NCBI GenBank assembly: GCA_033558025.1
Contig: JAUCEF010000017.1
Span: forward strand, 4,588,001 to 4,652,000
Source of the DNA: Phytophthora sp. 'mugwort'
Lineage: Eukaryota > Oomycota > Peronosporomycetes > Peronosporales > Peronosporaceae
DNA length: 64,000 nucleotides
Direction: 5' to 3'
Below, piece after piece: positions 1-10,451 of this stretch; the first letter of the stretch is position 1, and each line of letters begins with the position of its first letter. A model generated the notes under the pieces. It had not been told where the DNA came from. It ran no database searches and saw only the letters and a list, made by a program, of their open reading frames with translations. A program made the translations under genes and the position numbers.

Positions 1-61
1 GATGAGCGCTTCAAGCAAACACAAGAGCGTTCTCTATAGCATCTAGACGGAAACGAGTCTC

Positions 62-469
62 ATGTGCGAATCAACTCATTTTTTAATAAGTGCTGCCGTT
101 AGTGCTTCATCTCAAGCGGATTCACATTTGCAGCAGTTTATAAGCGAGGAAGAATTTCAACTCTCCAAGACGTCTCCGCAAGGCTCCCCGAAGTATTACA
201 AAGTAGTTACACCGGAGGAACTTATCCGGTTGGGCTCGGCTGACAACAATGGAGACATCACCTCCCATGTAAGCGCTGCTGTGTCCACCGTTCAACATGC
301 TATTCTCTATGGGCGCTCAGAAGACGGCGCTAAAACGAGTGAGGAAGCATTTGCAGCTGTGGGTACCCGCATCAGTGATGTGATAGCTTGCGTTGGTCGG
401 GTGGCCAGCTCTAAGCCAGAGTTTGAACTCCCTGAGGAGAAACCAAACCAAGCTCTCGCCGGAGCTTGA
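62..469 (+). CDS. hypothetical protein or terminal exon, 135 aa
   Basis: I do not recognise this frame. It is an ATG-initiated open frame of 135 codons rich in Ser, Ala and Glu, with no membrane segment, signal peptide or zinc motif. It could be the last exon of a gene entering from the left edge, because acceptor-like TAG trinucleotides lie just upstream (around 36-46) and the frame is open from there. It is followed by a gene-free repeat-rich stretch, so it may equally be a relic of a repeat. Existence as a real gene is weakly supported. Confidence 0.3.
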   Translation: MCESTHFLISAAVSASSQADSHLQQFISEEEFQLSKTSPQGSPKYYKVVTPEELIRLGSADNNGDITSHVSAAVSTVQHAILYGRSEDGAKTSEEAFAAVGTRISDVIACVGRVASSKPEFELPEEKPNQALAGA

Positions 470-747
470 ATCTCCGAGGCCCAAAGAAATCGCCGAAGTG
501 CTGCGGTCGCTGCTTATTTGCTCTGGGCAAATTCGAGTTTCCTCGGGGCCTGGATACCGCTTATTCTAGAAGACAACCATCACTTCTTTGGAACCCCGCG
601 GTATACTGCGTCGGAATGACTACATCGATGACGTTTAGGTAGTAAGTAAAAGTCAACATTGCACGTGACTCTAGCTGACAGGAAGGTAACGCTAACAAGT
701 ACTTGTCTCAGTTTGTTTTAAGAACACTGTTCAATATCCGTATAATC

Positions 748-943
748 GATCGAAAGCGGGCAACTTGATGAGCTCAATTATATATGGCCAGTTACCAAAA
801 TCCCAGTATCGACGATGGGGGACGAAAAAGAAACATTCAAGTCACTCGTATGTATCACCGCGGATTCGAAAGCGGGAAACGAGATGAACTCAATGCGCTA
901 TATATTGTGTCATAACTCTCTCTATTGAAGATGGGTGGACGCT
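748..943. repeat. diverged direct repeat, two copies about 110 bp apart
   Basis: Two stretches of about 85 bp (748-832 and 858-943) share the same order of landmarks: a GAAAGCGGG block, a GATGARCTCAAT block, a TATATA block and a GATGGG block. They look like two decayed copies of one unit. The rest of 470-971 shows no gene that I can support. Confidence 0.5.
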
Positions 944-971
944 TTTAAAGTTTTCCATTGAGTGCATCTCC

Positions 972-1825
972 AACGGTGCACTGTAAACGGTAAACGGTAA
1001 AACAAAAATGGGGGCACATGCGGTGTAATTTACGAACACTCTACCAATATTTCCCACCACGGTATAATTTCTCCCACCGGCACCGTTATCTATACACGCC
1101 AAACAGAAAATCCCCCTCCGGCACCTAATGGGCGCTACAATGGATTGGAGAAGGTGAATGAAGAGTCTTCTGGCGATCTACGCCAAAGCTTAAGACGAAG
1201 ATGCTGCGAACATGGCAGCACTTACTGCTGTCAACGCGTGCACAAGGTTAGAGTTCATGGAGAGGTCACGGTCGCGCGGTGGCTCCCGCCCGGGTCGCAG
1301 CCCAAACACCAAGCGGGACATTGACGCCTATTTCTCGACTACTTGGCGGATGATCCGGTGTATAACGCGGTTGTTCCGCCGGTGGTTTCGAATGGCAGCG
1401 GGGCTCGGGGTGGCAGGGGGGCTCTTCAGCGTAGTGGGTCGTTGAGTGACAGTTGGGCTCTTCAGCGCAGCGAGGCTCTGAATGGCAGCGGGTCTCTGAA
1501 TAGCAGCGGGTCTCTGAATAGCAGCGGGTCTCTGAATAGCAGCGGGTCTCTGAATAGCAGCGGGTCTCTGAGTAGCGGTCTCTGAGTGGCAGCGGGGCTC
1601 TTGAGCGCAGCGGGGCTCTAAGTGTCAGATGAGCACAGTAAGTTTTATTTGACGGCCCTTTGGCGTCCGCACGGCAAGTTTGACAGTTTTTGCCGAGTGA
1701 ACGGCACATTTTACCGGTGTAAATTTCCCGTTTAGCGTTTGTAGTGCGGCGGTGGGAATAGAAAACCATGCTACGGTAAAATATCACGCTATATCCCTTA
1801 CCGTTACCGTTTACAGTCCACCGTT
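972..1825. mobile_element. non-autonomous TIR element (MITE-like)
   Basis: The left end (from 972) and the right end (to 1825, read on the opposite strand) both begin AACGGTG, one variable base, ACTGTAAACGGTA and then a second ACGGTAA, so the ends form an imperfect terminal inverted repeat of about 28 bp. The interior carries no transposase and includes a minisatellite. I could not see a convincing target-site duplication in the flanks. This fits a miniature inverted-repeat element; the superfamily cannot be named from the ends alone. Confidence 0.6.
1423..1620. repeat. 18-bp minisatellite inside the TIR element
   Basis: The unit TCTCTGAATAGCAGCGGG is present in four perfect head-to-tail copies from 1493 to 1564, flanked on both sides by diverged copies with the same GCTCT/AGCAGCGGG core. 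The unit is a multiple of three, so both strands show open frames through it. These frames (for example the SETRCY-type repeat on minus) have no other coding support and I do not call them genes. Confidence 0.85.
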
Positions 1826-1938
1826 CGATATACTCTGATCCGATAGTGCCGGAGCCTGCTAGAATAGGTCATCCACTCGTCCGTTTTACTCGAGTTATTC
1901 TCCTGTTTGCCATCATACGCTTGCCGCTGTCCGTTGAG

Positions 1939-3480
1939 TTACGACAACGGTCCGAAGAATACTAGGCCATCGCAGGCAAAATGGGGAGAATTATGCGAGC
2001 ATTGAGGTTCTACATAAACCTCCAGGCAGCTGGGAAGTTGACATTGCGCTTCGGTGGTATCCGTGCAAGTACCACCAAACATTTGGGTCCTGCGTCCATA
2101 TACTGTATGCATTGCGATAGCGGCAGTTCGTGGGCCTAAGCGGCGCTGCAGCTCGGCCAGACAGGAAGGTGCCGTAGTTAAATGCTCGACCTCGACGAGT
2201 TTGCCATCACGCATCATTTGGGTAGCGCTCCGGATTAGCTTCTCGGTTGGTTTAATTGTTGCAGGAAAGAGTGCAGATTTGCGCCCTCGTCCCAGCAACA
2301 GTCATGTAGCAGTCATAAGAGAATACCTAGCTTCGTGCGCGAATTCAGAGTGTAGTCGCTCTTGATCACCTTGTTGTACTGCTCTACGGGGTTGTCCGTA
2401 GTTGCGGTAAATCTGCCAGTGCTTGTACCGCCCTTTCAGCCATTGTCCCTCGAATAGTTTGGAAACGCTTGCATGCGCGGATCCGTTTTCCAGTTGATGA
2501 GGGCCATGTCGCGATGGTAGCAAAATTCATCTTCGGCGATGCTGAAGTGATGCAGTAAATGTTCTGCAAAATATTGGTGGCGCACTCTGAGGTAACTTCT
2601 TATGAACATTCTGGAGAACGTTGAAGAAGCACATGAAGCATTTTTAGCTCGGATCGCACCCATACACCAAAGATACAACCATCCTTTATGCATCACCTTT
2701 GACAAATGTGACCCGCAACTGCTTTACCATTACAGCTGTGTAGACCCGACGAAGTGATGCCAACGCCACAGCGTAGAAGTTTGTCAGTGGACGAGATACC
2801 ACAAAAAATGAAAGCTTCCGGATCTATCCGAGATTACAACGACAAACACGGGATACTCTAGTTGCGAGAGCATGAATGTTGAGTCCATATGAAGGACAAA
2901 TGAATCTGACGGTCGATCGAGTCTTTTGAGTAACTGTTTCGAAGGTACGCCGACAAAGAATGTATCCGTGTCGCTGCCATCACCAATGTAAGGCCTTCCG
3001 TGATCATTAAGTGTCACGTAATTGTGAACGGCGTCGACCCCTCTTCATACCCCGTGAATATGTGATGCCGAACAAATGCGGCAATGCCGTCGTACACACC
3101 GTTGTTACCCAGATTCTTACGTGTATGGTGGTTGACCAGTATTGCACAGCTTTCAACTCGGGTGTCTCCTCCGGGGATAAATCAAATTGATCCCGTAGTA
3201 GTCTCTGAATCCGTTTTGGCTTAAATCTCTATTCCGCTAGAGACTTGCAATACGCCCTTTTTGACGAGCGGACATGGCAGATCGTTTCGACGAGGAAACG
3301 ATCGTCACATGTCTGCCGTGCTCAAAGAGCGAGGCGATCTGGTGTTTTGAGGCACGTGATCAGTTTTCCACGCCGTGGGTATCCATGCAGGTCATTGCAC
3401 GAGCGCACACGGACGACTTGCACGCAAAAGTTGGTACCTCATGACATGAGGGTACATGTCGGTGCAGACGACGCATCTCA
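1939..3480 (-). pseudogene. degenerate MULE (Mutator-like) transposase
   Basis: Read on minus, this stretch contains broken pieces of a Mutator-like transposase. The clearest is at 3017-2784, whose frame includes HMDSTFMLSQLEYPVFVV followed by ISDRSGSFH, matching the start of the DDE core of MULE transposases. Downstream pieces (2705-2436, 2523-2302, 2298-1939) continue in changing frames with residues such as WKTDPRMQAFPNYSRDNG. A Cys/His-containing piece at about 3480-3245 upstream could be the N-terminal DNA-binding part. At least four frame changes and stops show it is dead. No terminal repeats were identified. Confidence 0.65.
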
Positions 3481-3484
3481 TTGA

Positions 3485-4620
3485 TCGGCACTTCGTCGTT
3501 TTGTGTGTCTTCAGTTATCCAGCTTTGCTAGCAACCGCACTTTCCGGCTGAGCAGTAGCTAATTCTCTCCAATCGAACTGTTTTGCCATTGCGTTAGACT
3601 TCTCAGGTAAGCTTGTTCGTGTTCGGAAATGTTGATTTTTTTGTTATGAATCCAGTTTTATGTTGGTGTGGAGTAGTGGTACAAGAGCAGCAATGTACAT
3701 GCTATTTTGCCGCAAGAACAATATTTAAATGTTTCGATTCGTACTAAATGGTTGGAAAGGCGCCATTTCATTGGAGCTGGTCTGAGTGACACCATGTCCG
3801 TTGATTTTTGTGCACTATCATGTTTGATGTCTCACTGAGGTGAACGACAGCACGACAACAGCGTTTTGTGCATTCCACACTTATGCGTTGCAGAACGAGA
3901 ATTACGGCGCAATCTGCCTTTTCTCGTATTTTAGCACGTTCTCGCAAGCGTAAGCGCAAGGAAGACGACACAGACGAAGGCAACGAAGAGGAGGAAAACG
4001 CGCACGAATAGGGGCAACGTTAAGTTGTTTCATATTAAAGATAATCTATGTCGTTCCGATTTCTACTCCTTGTGTCACCGCTCTTCGAAGCGGTTTTCTG
4101 ATGTGACATCAGTGATGTCGCGCCGGCTCCAATAAAACATGCAGTAATATATCTAATGAATGTACATGTTTCGTTCTACTTTCTATTCAAATAGAGCTCA
4201 CATACCCGCCCACACATTTTCATATCCATACCATATAATATCCGACTAACGGACCTCTCCGACCTGTACCCATAACAATGCTAGGAAGGTCCGACGTACA
4301 GACTGCCATACTGCTTAAGGTTACGGGAGTCATCATAAGTTGCGAAAGGAAAGTAGAAAGCCTATTTTAGCCAAAGTTTATAGGGTGAAGGAAATCGTCT
4401 GAAACGGCCTGTGGGCTTCAAAAACGCAGCTAATTAAAACCATGCAAATTAGCCTGAGGCATGTGCGCTCGAGACGGTCAAATCAAAAATATGCCCCAAA
4501 TTTCCGTGGAGGGGTCCACTATTAGGCGTAGCAATTCAGCCACCTACGTCTGCATCTCCTTATTGGCCAATTATTCCCCTATCAAACCTCGATACATAGG
4601 TTTATAGGACACGCGTCCAT
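3485..4620. other. gene-free interval
   Basis: No open frame here carries recognisable motifs. The segment is AT-rich with short decayed frames; a purine-rich patch near 3950-4010 would encode an acidic run on plus but has no start context or continuation. I see nothing else to annotate. Confidence 0.5.
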
Positions 4621-6450
4621 TTAGTGGCTGGCAGTCGCACAACTCGAACGCAACTCCGCTTGTGAGCACGAACTCAATAGGACGAGCGCTGGGCTAGGGC
4701 CTGGAGATGACTGCTCAATTTGGGCCGTCACTATTTTATCAAGATGGGTAGGGATGCGGTGTCGTGTCGCGCGGCGGCTGCTACCGCTCTTGCTGCTGAT
4801 ACCGGTCCTGCGATTTCTACAGCCGTTTCGCGCTGCCACTGCCTTTGCTGCGCCTGCTGTGCTGATGCTGGAGAAGGTGTGGGGTTCACACATGAATTAA
4901 TTATGCCTTACTGACTAAGTACCTCTAGCGCATCCTGCGTGTACAATATATCCAGGAGCAGGGTCAGCGATGGCAGCGGTAGGCAACAGACGTTGGTGCC
5001 GCACGATCTTCGCGTTCAGGTTGCCAGTGCGGTGGATGATGCGCAAGTCCATGAGAACTGCGCCGGAGCTGCGCGAGCTGATCTTGCGCGCTGACAGAAA
5101 CGCAAGAATGGCTTCCTCCCCTCGCTGGCCCAATTATAGGACGCGGTCACGGTAGTCCGGTGCATTCGAGTCGAGCGTGAACCCACTGTCCAAGAAGAGC
5201 TTCATGAAGGCGATACGCTGTTTGGCATCCGATTTTTGTCTGCGTTTGGGCTTGTCTAGATCTTGGCTTGGTTCTTGCTGACGCTTGTGTTGCTAATCTT
5301 GTGCTGTCTTTCCTTTCAGCTTAGCTTCTAGGTTATCCAGGCGCACATCTTGACCTTGTGTGCTCTAGTAAATGGTCAATTACACTGCGCTGATGGTCGA
5401 CAATCTTGCTCTCGTTACTTGGATGTTTGTGCGGTGGACTGTTTGTTCGTGATTTTCGTGCTCTTGGCTTGGCTTAGTGCTTGCATTTCCACACCTATCA
5501 AGGTGAAACGATGCTAGAATATCACACACAGATGCTCCTAAATTCATGGCAGCCGACTCCAAGCGCTTAACGGCAGGCCCATCCGACTAGACCTTCTTCT
5601 TGCTGGGTAGTGCAAGATGAGATAGGCTGTGAGGACGTCGGTTGCTTGCTGACTGAGGTTGTACTTGGAGCTTCCCATCGTGTAACAGGTCACGAACAGC
5701 GAGCGCTGGATAGCGGTGATCTTCTCGTGCGTTTCAGCATCAAACGGCTTCAAGTTATGAGGCTTGACCTCGGCCGTCGTGGCGTGCCCGCTGAGTGACT
5801 TACAAATCATGTGATCTTCTCGACTTGTGTTGAAAATGTAATTGAAACCCTTTTGTCGTACTCATGTTCCAGGCCCCTCCGGTCGTAGATCCAGCGCTCT
5901 GTGAGTCGATCACATCCATTGACGTGCTGCGCACCACCACGGCGGAACGAGTGCGACGTAAGTGAGGCTTGGACACCGGCAACGCTTCAAGGAGATGATT
6001 GATGTGTAAGTATATCGTCGGCGTCGTATCGATAGAGACAGGAGCAGCGGCGGCCTCAAGCGCAGCAAACTCTTCGGGGCGATTCAAAACTTCCAGCAGC
6101 GGCGTCGAAGGCGCCAACGTTACAGTAGCTTTGACCGGGATCTCGGGGAATTTTTCAATAAGGCGACGCACGGCGCTGTTTGCGCGATGAGCGCTAAGCA
6201 ATCGCGTGCAGGGGCATGTGATGAAGTCGGCATCAGGAAACAGCGACAGAACCTGTTATTCAAACGACTTTATGCGAACAAAGCGGACGAAGAACAAGCT
6301 CGCTGCGTCGATAAGGAGGTTCTGCATGCGGAGGAGCGACAAATCCGAAGCTCGCCCGAACAGGTACCACCGCATACACAACAACGCTGCGTCTTATTAG
6401 TCATTAGAGGAACATGCATTCTGATGCAAATACGGCATCATCTTTTTTAG
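4621..6450 (-). pseudogene. broken multi-copy element ORF (possibly recombinase-type)
   Basis: Several minus-strand frames appear to be consecutive pieces of one protein: a piece at 6201-5800 with APSTPLLEVLNRPEEFAALE and PTIYLHINHLLE, one at 5810-5544 with ITAIQRSLFVTCYTMGSS, a Lys-rich piece at about 5240-5160 reading SDAKQRIAFMKLFLDSGF, and one at 5133-4915. Stops and frame changes separate them, so no intact product is possible. The style resembles repetitive ORFs common in Phytophthora genomes. A Crypton-type tyrosine recombinase is one guess, but I cannot identify catalytic residues, so the family is left open. Confidence 0.4.
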
Positions 6451-6763
6451 ATCACTCTTTGAGCATGGTGGTGCTTTGTTGACTACCTATCCGTCTCGCT
6501 TCATAAAGAAGCTGTCCAGTGTCTTTCCTATACTAAGTAGCTTTGCTTCGACAATATGTCGTTGCACAAGGAAGAGCTCGAACAGCCACATCTTACTCTG
6601 TCGGTATTATTGCATTGCGGTATTCCGGGCAAGTGACTTGCCGTTCTTACCCTCGTTAAATGCAAGATACAGACTAAACTTATTCAAAACGGCCACAAAA
6701 CATTTACGCGTAGTGTCCTGCTCAATGCAGTGCTTATGTAACGGGGTTACACGAAGGTAATAT

Positions 6764-7289
6764 TGTAATGATGTGGGGCGGAGGAAAAGGAGAAGGAGTT
6801 GCCGAGTAGGAAGGAATTTTGAAAGTGATTCATTTTGGGCGGTCCTCAGTTCGCTAGCGCTATATCTAAGCCGCCATGGAGGCTCTTGTGTGTCCTTTGT
6901 GCCACGCTGGATATTCTCCGCACGGTGACCAACCATTCCTCTACATCACATGCAAACCTACACGTCACACTCTATTGACTATCTGATTGGCTGGAGACTC
7001 TGGGACATTCTCTGGTTTCGTCATCATGATAATGATTGCGTGTACCATGAGTGTAGTTCACATACGTGATCCTTGGAAGATGTCGTGGTGTCGCGCGGCG
7101 CCTCCTTATGTGCAATTTATGCAAAATAAAATGTGTTATCGATGGGACTCGAACCCGTGACCTTTGCCTTGGACGATAGAAACTTTACGTCTGCACCAGA
7201 CTGTGCGTATATCGATTGTGTCGGGACCAAAGGTTTTACCCATACGTAACCGATGTAAATGTGTCGTAATTGCAAACCACATCCTTACA
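6764..7289. mobile_element. 526-bp element nested in the solo LTR
   Basis: The insert begins TGTAATGATGTGG and ends CCACATCCTTACA, a 13-bp inverted repeat with one mismatch. It is bounded by the direct duplication AATAT at 6759-6763 and 7290-7294, and removing insert plus one duplication restores the LTR alignment. The TG...CA ends with a 5-bp duplication would suit a second solo LTR; the long inverted ends would also suit a small DNA transposon. It contains a tRNA-like stretch on minus and no protein-coding frame. Confidence 0.8.
7134..7217 (-). other. tRNA-like sequence (pseudo-tRNA)
   Basis: On minus, the stretch has a perfect B-box-type T arm (GGGTTCGAGTCCC, 7144-7156), a D-loop-like CAGTCTGGT, and flanks AATCGAT and ATCGATA that can form six of seven acceptor pairs. 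The anticodon arm does not fold into a standard 7-nt loop with U33 and the T stem has a mismatch, so it is unlikely to give a working tRNA. It may be a polymerase III-type internal promoter of the nested element. Confidence 0.45.
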
Positions 7290-7659
7290 AATATGAAGTG
7301 TAGGCTACGTCTCACCTTGCAGTAAGTGGTACTTGGTACCACTTGGATTAACAGGATTTCAGTACGCGGCCACAGGGCACTTTGAAATGCATTTGACTAG
7401 ATTAAACTATGGTAGATAGTTAGAGTCATACATTTACACCACAGGCGGCTTTGCCGCAGATAAGCAAACAAACAACAGTTCAGTTTTAGCATCAGAGAGA
7501 GTATCGTCCTAGGCTTAGGAATACCGACTCTTAGAGTCTCTAGTGATATAACTAGAGGGATTTAAGCCTCTGCGGAAACATTAGGGGCTCGGAGAACCAC
7601 AGCTAAGTTCGGAGAGTCGTACATCTTCCTCTGACACACCATGCCCCGCCTGCAGCTTA

Positions 7660-8331
7660 ACATATTCAAACTCTACATATTTTGAAAACCTTGACGGCCG
7701 TTTCCTTTGACCGCGTCGTGTTATCAGGCTTAGCTCGTCTTAGCCCATACTGGATGGATTGGTCGGAAAGGCTGCAAATATGCAAGTGATTCGCTCATAA
7801 CTTGGAATTTGGAAGATGATACACATATTTGTCTTTGCCCATCCGACCCAATACGTCGAAATGGCTGGCGTAGATGACCTACCTAACCCTACCCAAAAGG
7901 ATTGGTTAAAACGTTTCGATAAACATCATCTGATTGGTTGTTCGACGATTGGCCGTATATGAGCAACTGTTCTAATACAAAAAAAGGTAAGGTCGGATAA
8001 GTAGTCATATTCAACCATATAAACGAGCTCTAGAACCCTTTAACATATAAAATCTAACATAGATGAACAGAGCCAGGCTATAATCGATACTATATACATG
8101 TATGCTGCCCCCCCACCCCCCCCAAAAAGTGTCAATTGTGTACGGTGCATGTGTGGCTATGTTCCAAAATGAAATATTCAAAAATGATGAGCAAAGGTAC
8201 TACAGCAGAATACTATTCTGAAATGCTGAGCAGTACATCTGCATACGACTGGGACATTAATACAGCAAAGTGAATATGCATTCTTCTTGCAATTATCCTC
8301 CGGAGACTTGTTCACTGATCGTGATGTTCAT
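7660..8331. other. gene-free interval downstream of the surface-protein gene
   Basis: No supported gene. It contains a C-rich homopolymer tract near 8107-8125 and AT-rich sequence that probably includes the 3' UTR of the minus-strand gene ending at 8332. Nothing else stands out. Confidence 0.5.
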
Positions 8332-9135
8332 CTAGAAGTCTCCTCCAAACTCACCGCCACCGAAATCACCACCACCACCGAAATCACCACCGCCGCCCTC
8401 ACCTCCGCCCATGTCGCCGAGAGCGTCACCAATCAGGAGCCCACCCAAAAGCCCTCCTGCAGCACCCATTGCAACAGCGCCGCCCGTGCCCATTCCACGA
8501 CGACCACCACGTCTGTAGTCGTCACGATAGCCTCTGGGACCGTAGCCTGGCTGGACATACACAGGCTGCGCATAGGTGCCCGGCGCGTATCCCTGTTGCG
8601 CGTAGCCGCCTTGGGCGTACACCGGGTGCTGTGCGTAGGCTACGCCGGCTTCGGGAGGGCAGTCGCTCTGACGCTGCTGCATGCGGCCCTTGCGCATGGC
8701 CTTTAGAATGCCGCCCCCGATCATCGCGCCGACGACGAAGACGCCGATCCATACCCAATAGGTAGGGTATGGATCGGCCTCGGCGTCTTCGTAATAGGTA
8801 GGGCGGTCGCTTTTGTGCTGGCACTTGCACTCGTAATTGGTGTCGGAGGAGCAGACCTCGCTGGCGGAACAGCAGCACGGACGGCGGTTGCTGGACGAGT
8901 CCAGCCATGAGTTGCAGAATTGGCCGGTGGCTCCGTTGTAGGCCTTCGAGCAGTCGCCACCGTCCCGACAGATTTCGCATTGGCTCTTGGACAAGGAAGA
9001 CGAAGAGTTGGACGTGGACGTGGTCGAGTTCGCGAAGATGGAGGCGGACGTCGAGCCGCTCGACGACTGCGCGGAGGCGATGGCGGTCATCACCGCCAGC
9101 AGCAGCACGAGACTGCGCAAGACGCCATGACGCAT
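8332..9135 (-). CDS. secreted/membrane protein: Cys-rich ectodomain, one TM, Gly-rich tail
   Basis: This intact single-exon gene encodes 267 aa. Residues 1-22 form a signal peptide ending around IASA. A Ser/Thr-rich linker (about 24-50, likely O-glycosylated) precedes a Cys-rich segment (about 53-105, nine cysteines including a CCC triplet) that would be extracellular. A hydrophobic helix lies at about 126-147, followed by a cytoplasmic region with YAQ/GYA-type repeats and a Gly/Asp/Phe-rich end (GGDFGGG motifs). I do not recognise a named family; the layout is that of a small type I surface protein. Its start faces the CDP-DAG synthase gene. A long inverted repeat falls inside the part encoding the membrane-proximal region. 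Confidence 0.8.
   Translation of the reverse strand: MRHGVLRSLVLLLAVMTAIASAQSSSGSTSASIFANSTTSTSNSSSSLSKSQCEICRDGGDCSKAYNGATGQFCNSWLDSSSNRRPCCCSASEVCSSDTNYECKCQHKSDRPTYYEDAEADPYPTYWVWIGVFVVGAMIGGGILKAMRKGRMQQRQSDCPPEAGVAYAQHPVYAQGGYAQQGYAPGTYAQPVYVQPGYGPRGYRDDYRRGGRRGMGTGGAVAMGAAGGLLGGLLIGDALGDMGGGEGGGGDFGGGGDFGGGEFGGDF
8737..8791. repeat. long inverted repeat within the surface-protein gene
   Basis: The arm CGAAGACGCCGATCCATACC (from 8737) is followed by an 8-nt spacer and then its reverse complement with one short extra block (8765-8791). The element AATAGGTAGG is also repeated directly (8757 and 8793). The coding frame stays open through both arms. Confidence 0.8.
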
Positions 9136-9276
9136 ATCAACTGCTGCGCGGGACGTGTGTGCTTTCTTTGAATGAAAAAGAATCCAGTGTGGGTAAACGG
9201 TTCCACTTGGTATTTGTATGTAAGAGTTCTTGTCGACGGCAACAAATAAGAATTATGTCGGCAGCGTGAAAGGTAA
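9136..9276. promoter_or_regulatory. shared divergent promoter region
   Basis: The only sequence between the start of the minus-strand surface-protein gene (9135) and the first ATG of the plus-strand CDP-DAG synthase (9277) is 141 bp; about 200 bp if the second ATG at 9337 is used. Promoter elements of both genes must lie here. I could not pick out a confident initiator motif. Confidence 0.55.
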
Positions 9277-10381
9277 ATGCAGCTTTTTCGTGCAGGTCGA
9301 GTGACAAAACCTGTTATTTCTGATCGTACGCACGAGATGGCGATCGCTTGGGGGCGGCGCGTGCTGACAGGGCTCGTTGGAATACCGGCGGCGCTGTGGC
9401 TGTTGAGCTCGGACGTGGGAATGCTACTGTTAGCCACGATGCTCTGTTGCCTGTCGATCGTGGAGTTCACTGCCACCATCTGCCCGCAGATTGTGCCGCA
9501 GCCCAAGACGGCGACGGAGAAGCTGGCGCATCGGCTGCTAGTGGTTGCGTCAGGTGCAGTGCTGTGTATGGGTGCGTGGACCGGAGTCAAGCTCATCCAT
9601 GGTGGGTGGACTATAAAAAAGTTTTGCTGTTGCTATTGGTATGCGTTGGATTGGAGGCTAAAGAGGTTAGTATATCGTTCGGCTACCACTTTTCAGACGC
9701 CTTGAGTATCGGAGCGACATTGGCGATCTTCGCCTTCCACATTGCGACCACCAAGACGATAAACCAGACAGGTAGAGCAAGTAATGTCGGGCAACTTACC
9801 GTATGGACACTAATGGAGCTTGTGGTGATACAGCGCTGATGAAGTTACTGCTGGATTTGTTTGGATTGCTGTACATCGTGAACGGCTTTAGTCACGCCAT
9901 TTTGCTGCGGTACAGCTCGAGCAAGTACGGATTTGGGCTGCAGATCCTCGGGCTGAACTGCGCCTGGGTCTGCGACAGCGGTGCGCTGGTTGCGGGTTCC
10001 TTCATGGGCCACGCCAAACTGGCGCCAGTCGTTAGTCCTGGCAAGACCCTCGTAGGAGCGATCGCAGGCGTCATCTCGAGCGTCGCCACGGTGCTGATAA
10101 CGTTTGCCCTCCCGTCTTTGTCTAATGTGTTGCCTTGGACACACGAGCTGCTGCCCCCGCTTAATGTGGTGCCTTTCGTGCACCAACTAGTGCTCGGAAT
10201 AGTGCTTGGCGTCTTGTGCATCGTGGGGGACCTGGTCGAGTCGTATGTGAAGCGAGTCGCCGGCGTGAAGGACTCAGGCACTTTCTTCCCCGGTCATGGT
10301 GGCTGCCTCGACCGCATGGATAGTTTCTTATTTGTCGCGCCATTCCTGTACTTCTACAGCCAATTCGCACTACCCGAGTAA
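9277..10381 (+). CDS. cdsA: phosphatidate cytidylyltransferase (CDP-diacylglycerol synthase)
   Basis: The enzyme makes CDP-diacylglycerol from phosphatidic acid and CTP, the branch point to phosphatidylinositol, phosphatidylglycerol and cardiolipin, in a membrane. Exons are 9277-9601, 9697-9771 and 9834-10381, with introns of 95 and 62 nt; both joins are phase 1 and keep the frame. The C-terminus carries the family signature GDLVESYVKR, then KDSGTFFPGHGGCLDRMDS, which holds the metal-binding Asp residues. The rest is a series of hydrophobic helices. Starting at ATG 9337 (MAIAWGRR) gives 295 aa; the upstream ATG at 9277 adds 20 residues. The length is nearer to bacterial CdsA than to the longer ER enzymes, so a mitochondrial or bacterial-type form is possible. 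It converges on the gene ending at 10452. Confidence 0.88.
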
Positions 10382-10451
10382 TAGACCACGAATTCATGCT
10401 CTAGATCAATAGAGACTCGCCGAGAACTAAAGCTTACTGCAATTTGCAATT

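Larger units (their letters stand above)
6737..7654 (+). mobile_element. solo LTR of a Ty3/Gypsy family, interrupted
   Basis: The sequence starts TGTAACGGGGTTACACGAAGG and ends CCTGCA, and is flanked by the 5-bp duplication GCTTA at 6732-6736 and 7655-7659, the hallmark of an integrated LTR. With the nested insert removed, it aligns end to end, inverted, with the LTR at 60723-61122 (shared landmarks include AAGTGGTACTTGGTACCACTT, the GGCGGCTTTGCC block and the GTCGTAC-TCTTCCTCTGAC block). No internal retroelement region adjoins it, so it is a solo LTR of about 387 bp, produced by LTR-LTR recombination. Confidence 0.85.

Noticed and set aside
1266..1787. Minus-strand protein with SETRCY-type repeats
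   Set aside because: The frame exists only because an 18-bp minisatellite is a multiple of three; no start context or flanking coding signal.
7134..7217. Functional tRNA gene on minus
   Set aside because: The anticodon loop lacks U33 and a regular 5-bp stem, and the T stem has a mismatch; it lies inside a mobile element.
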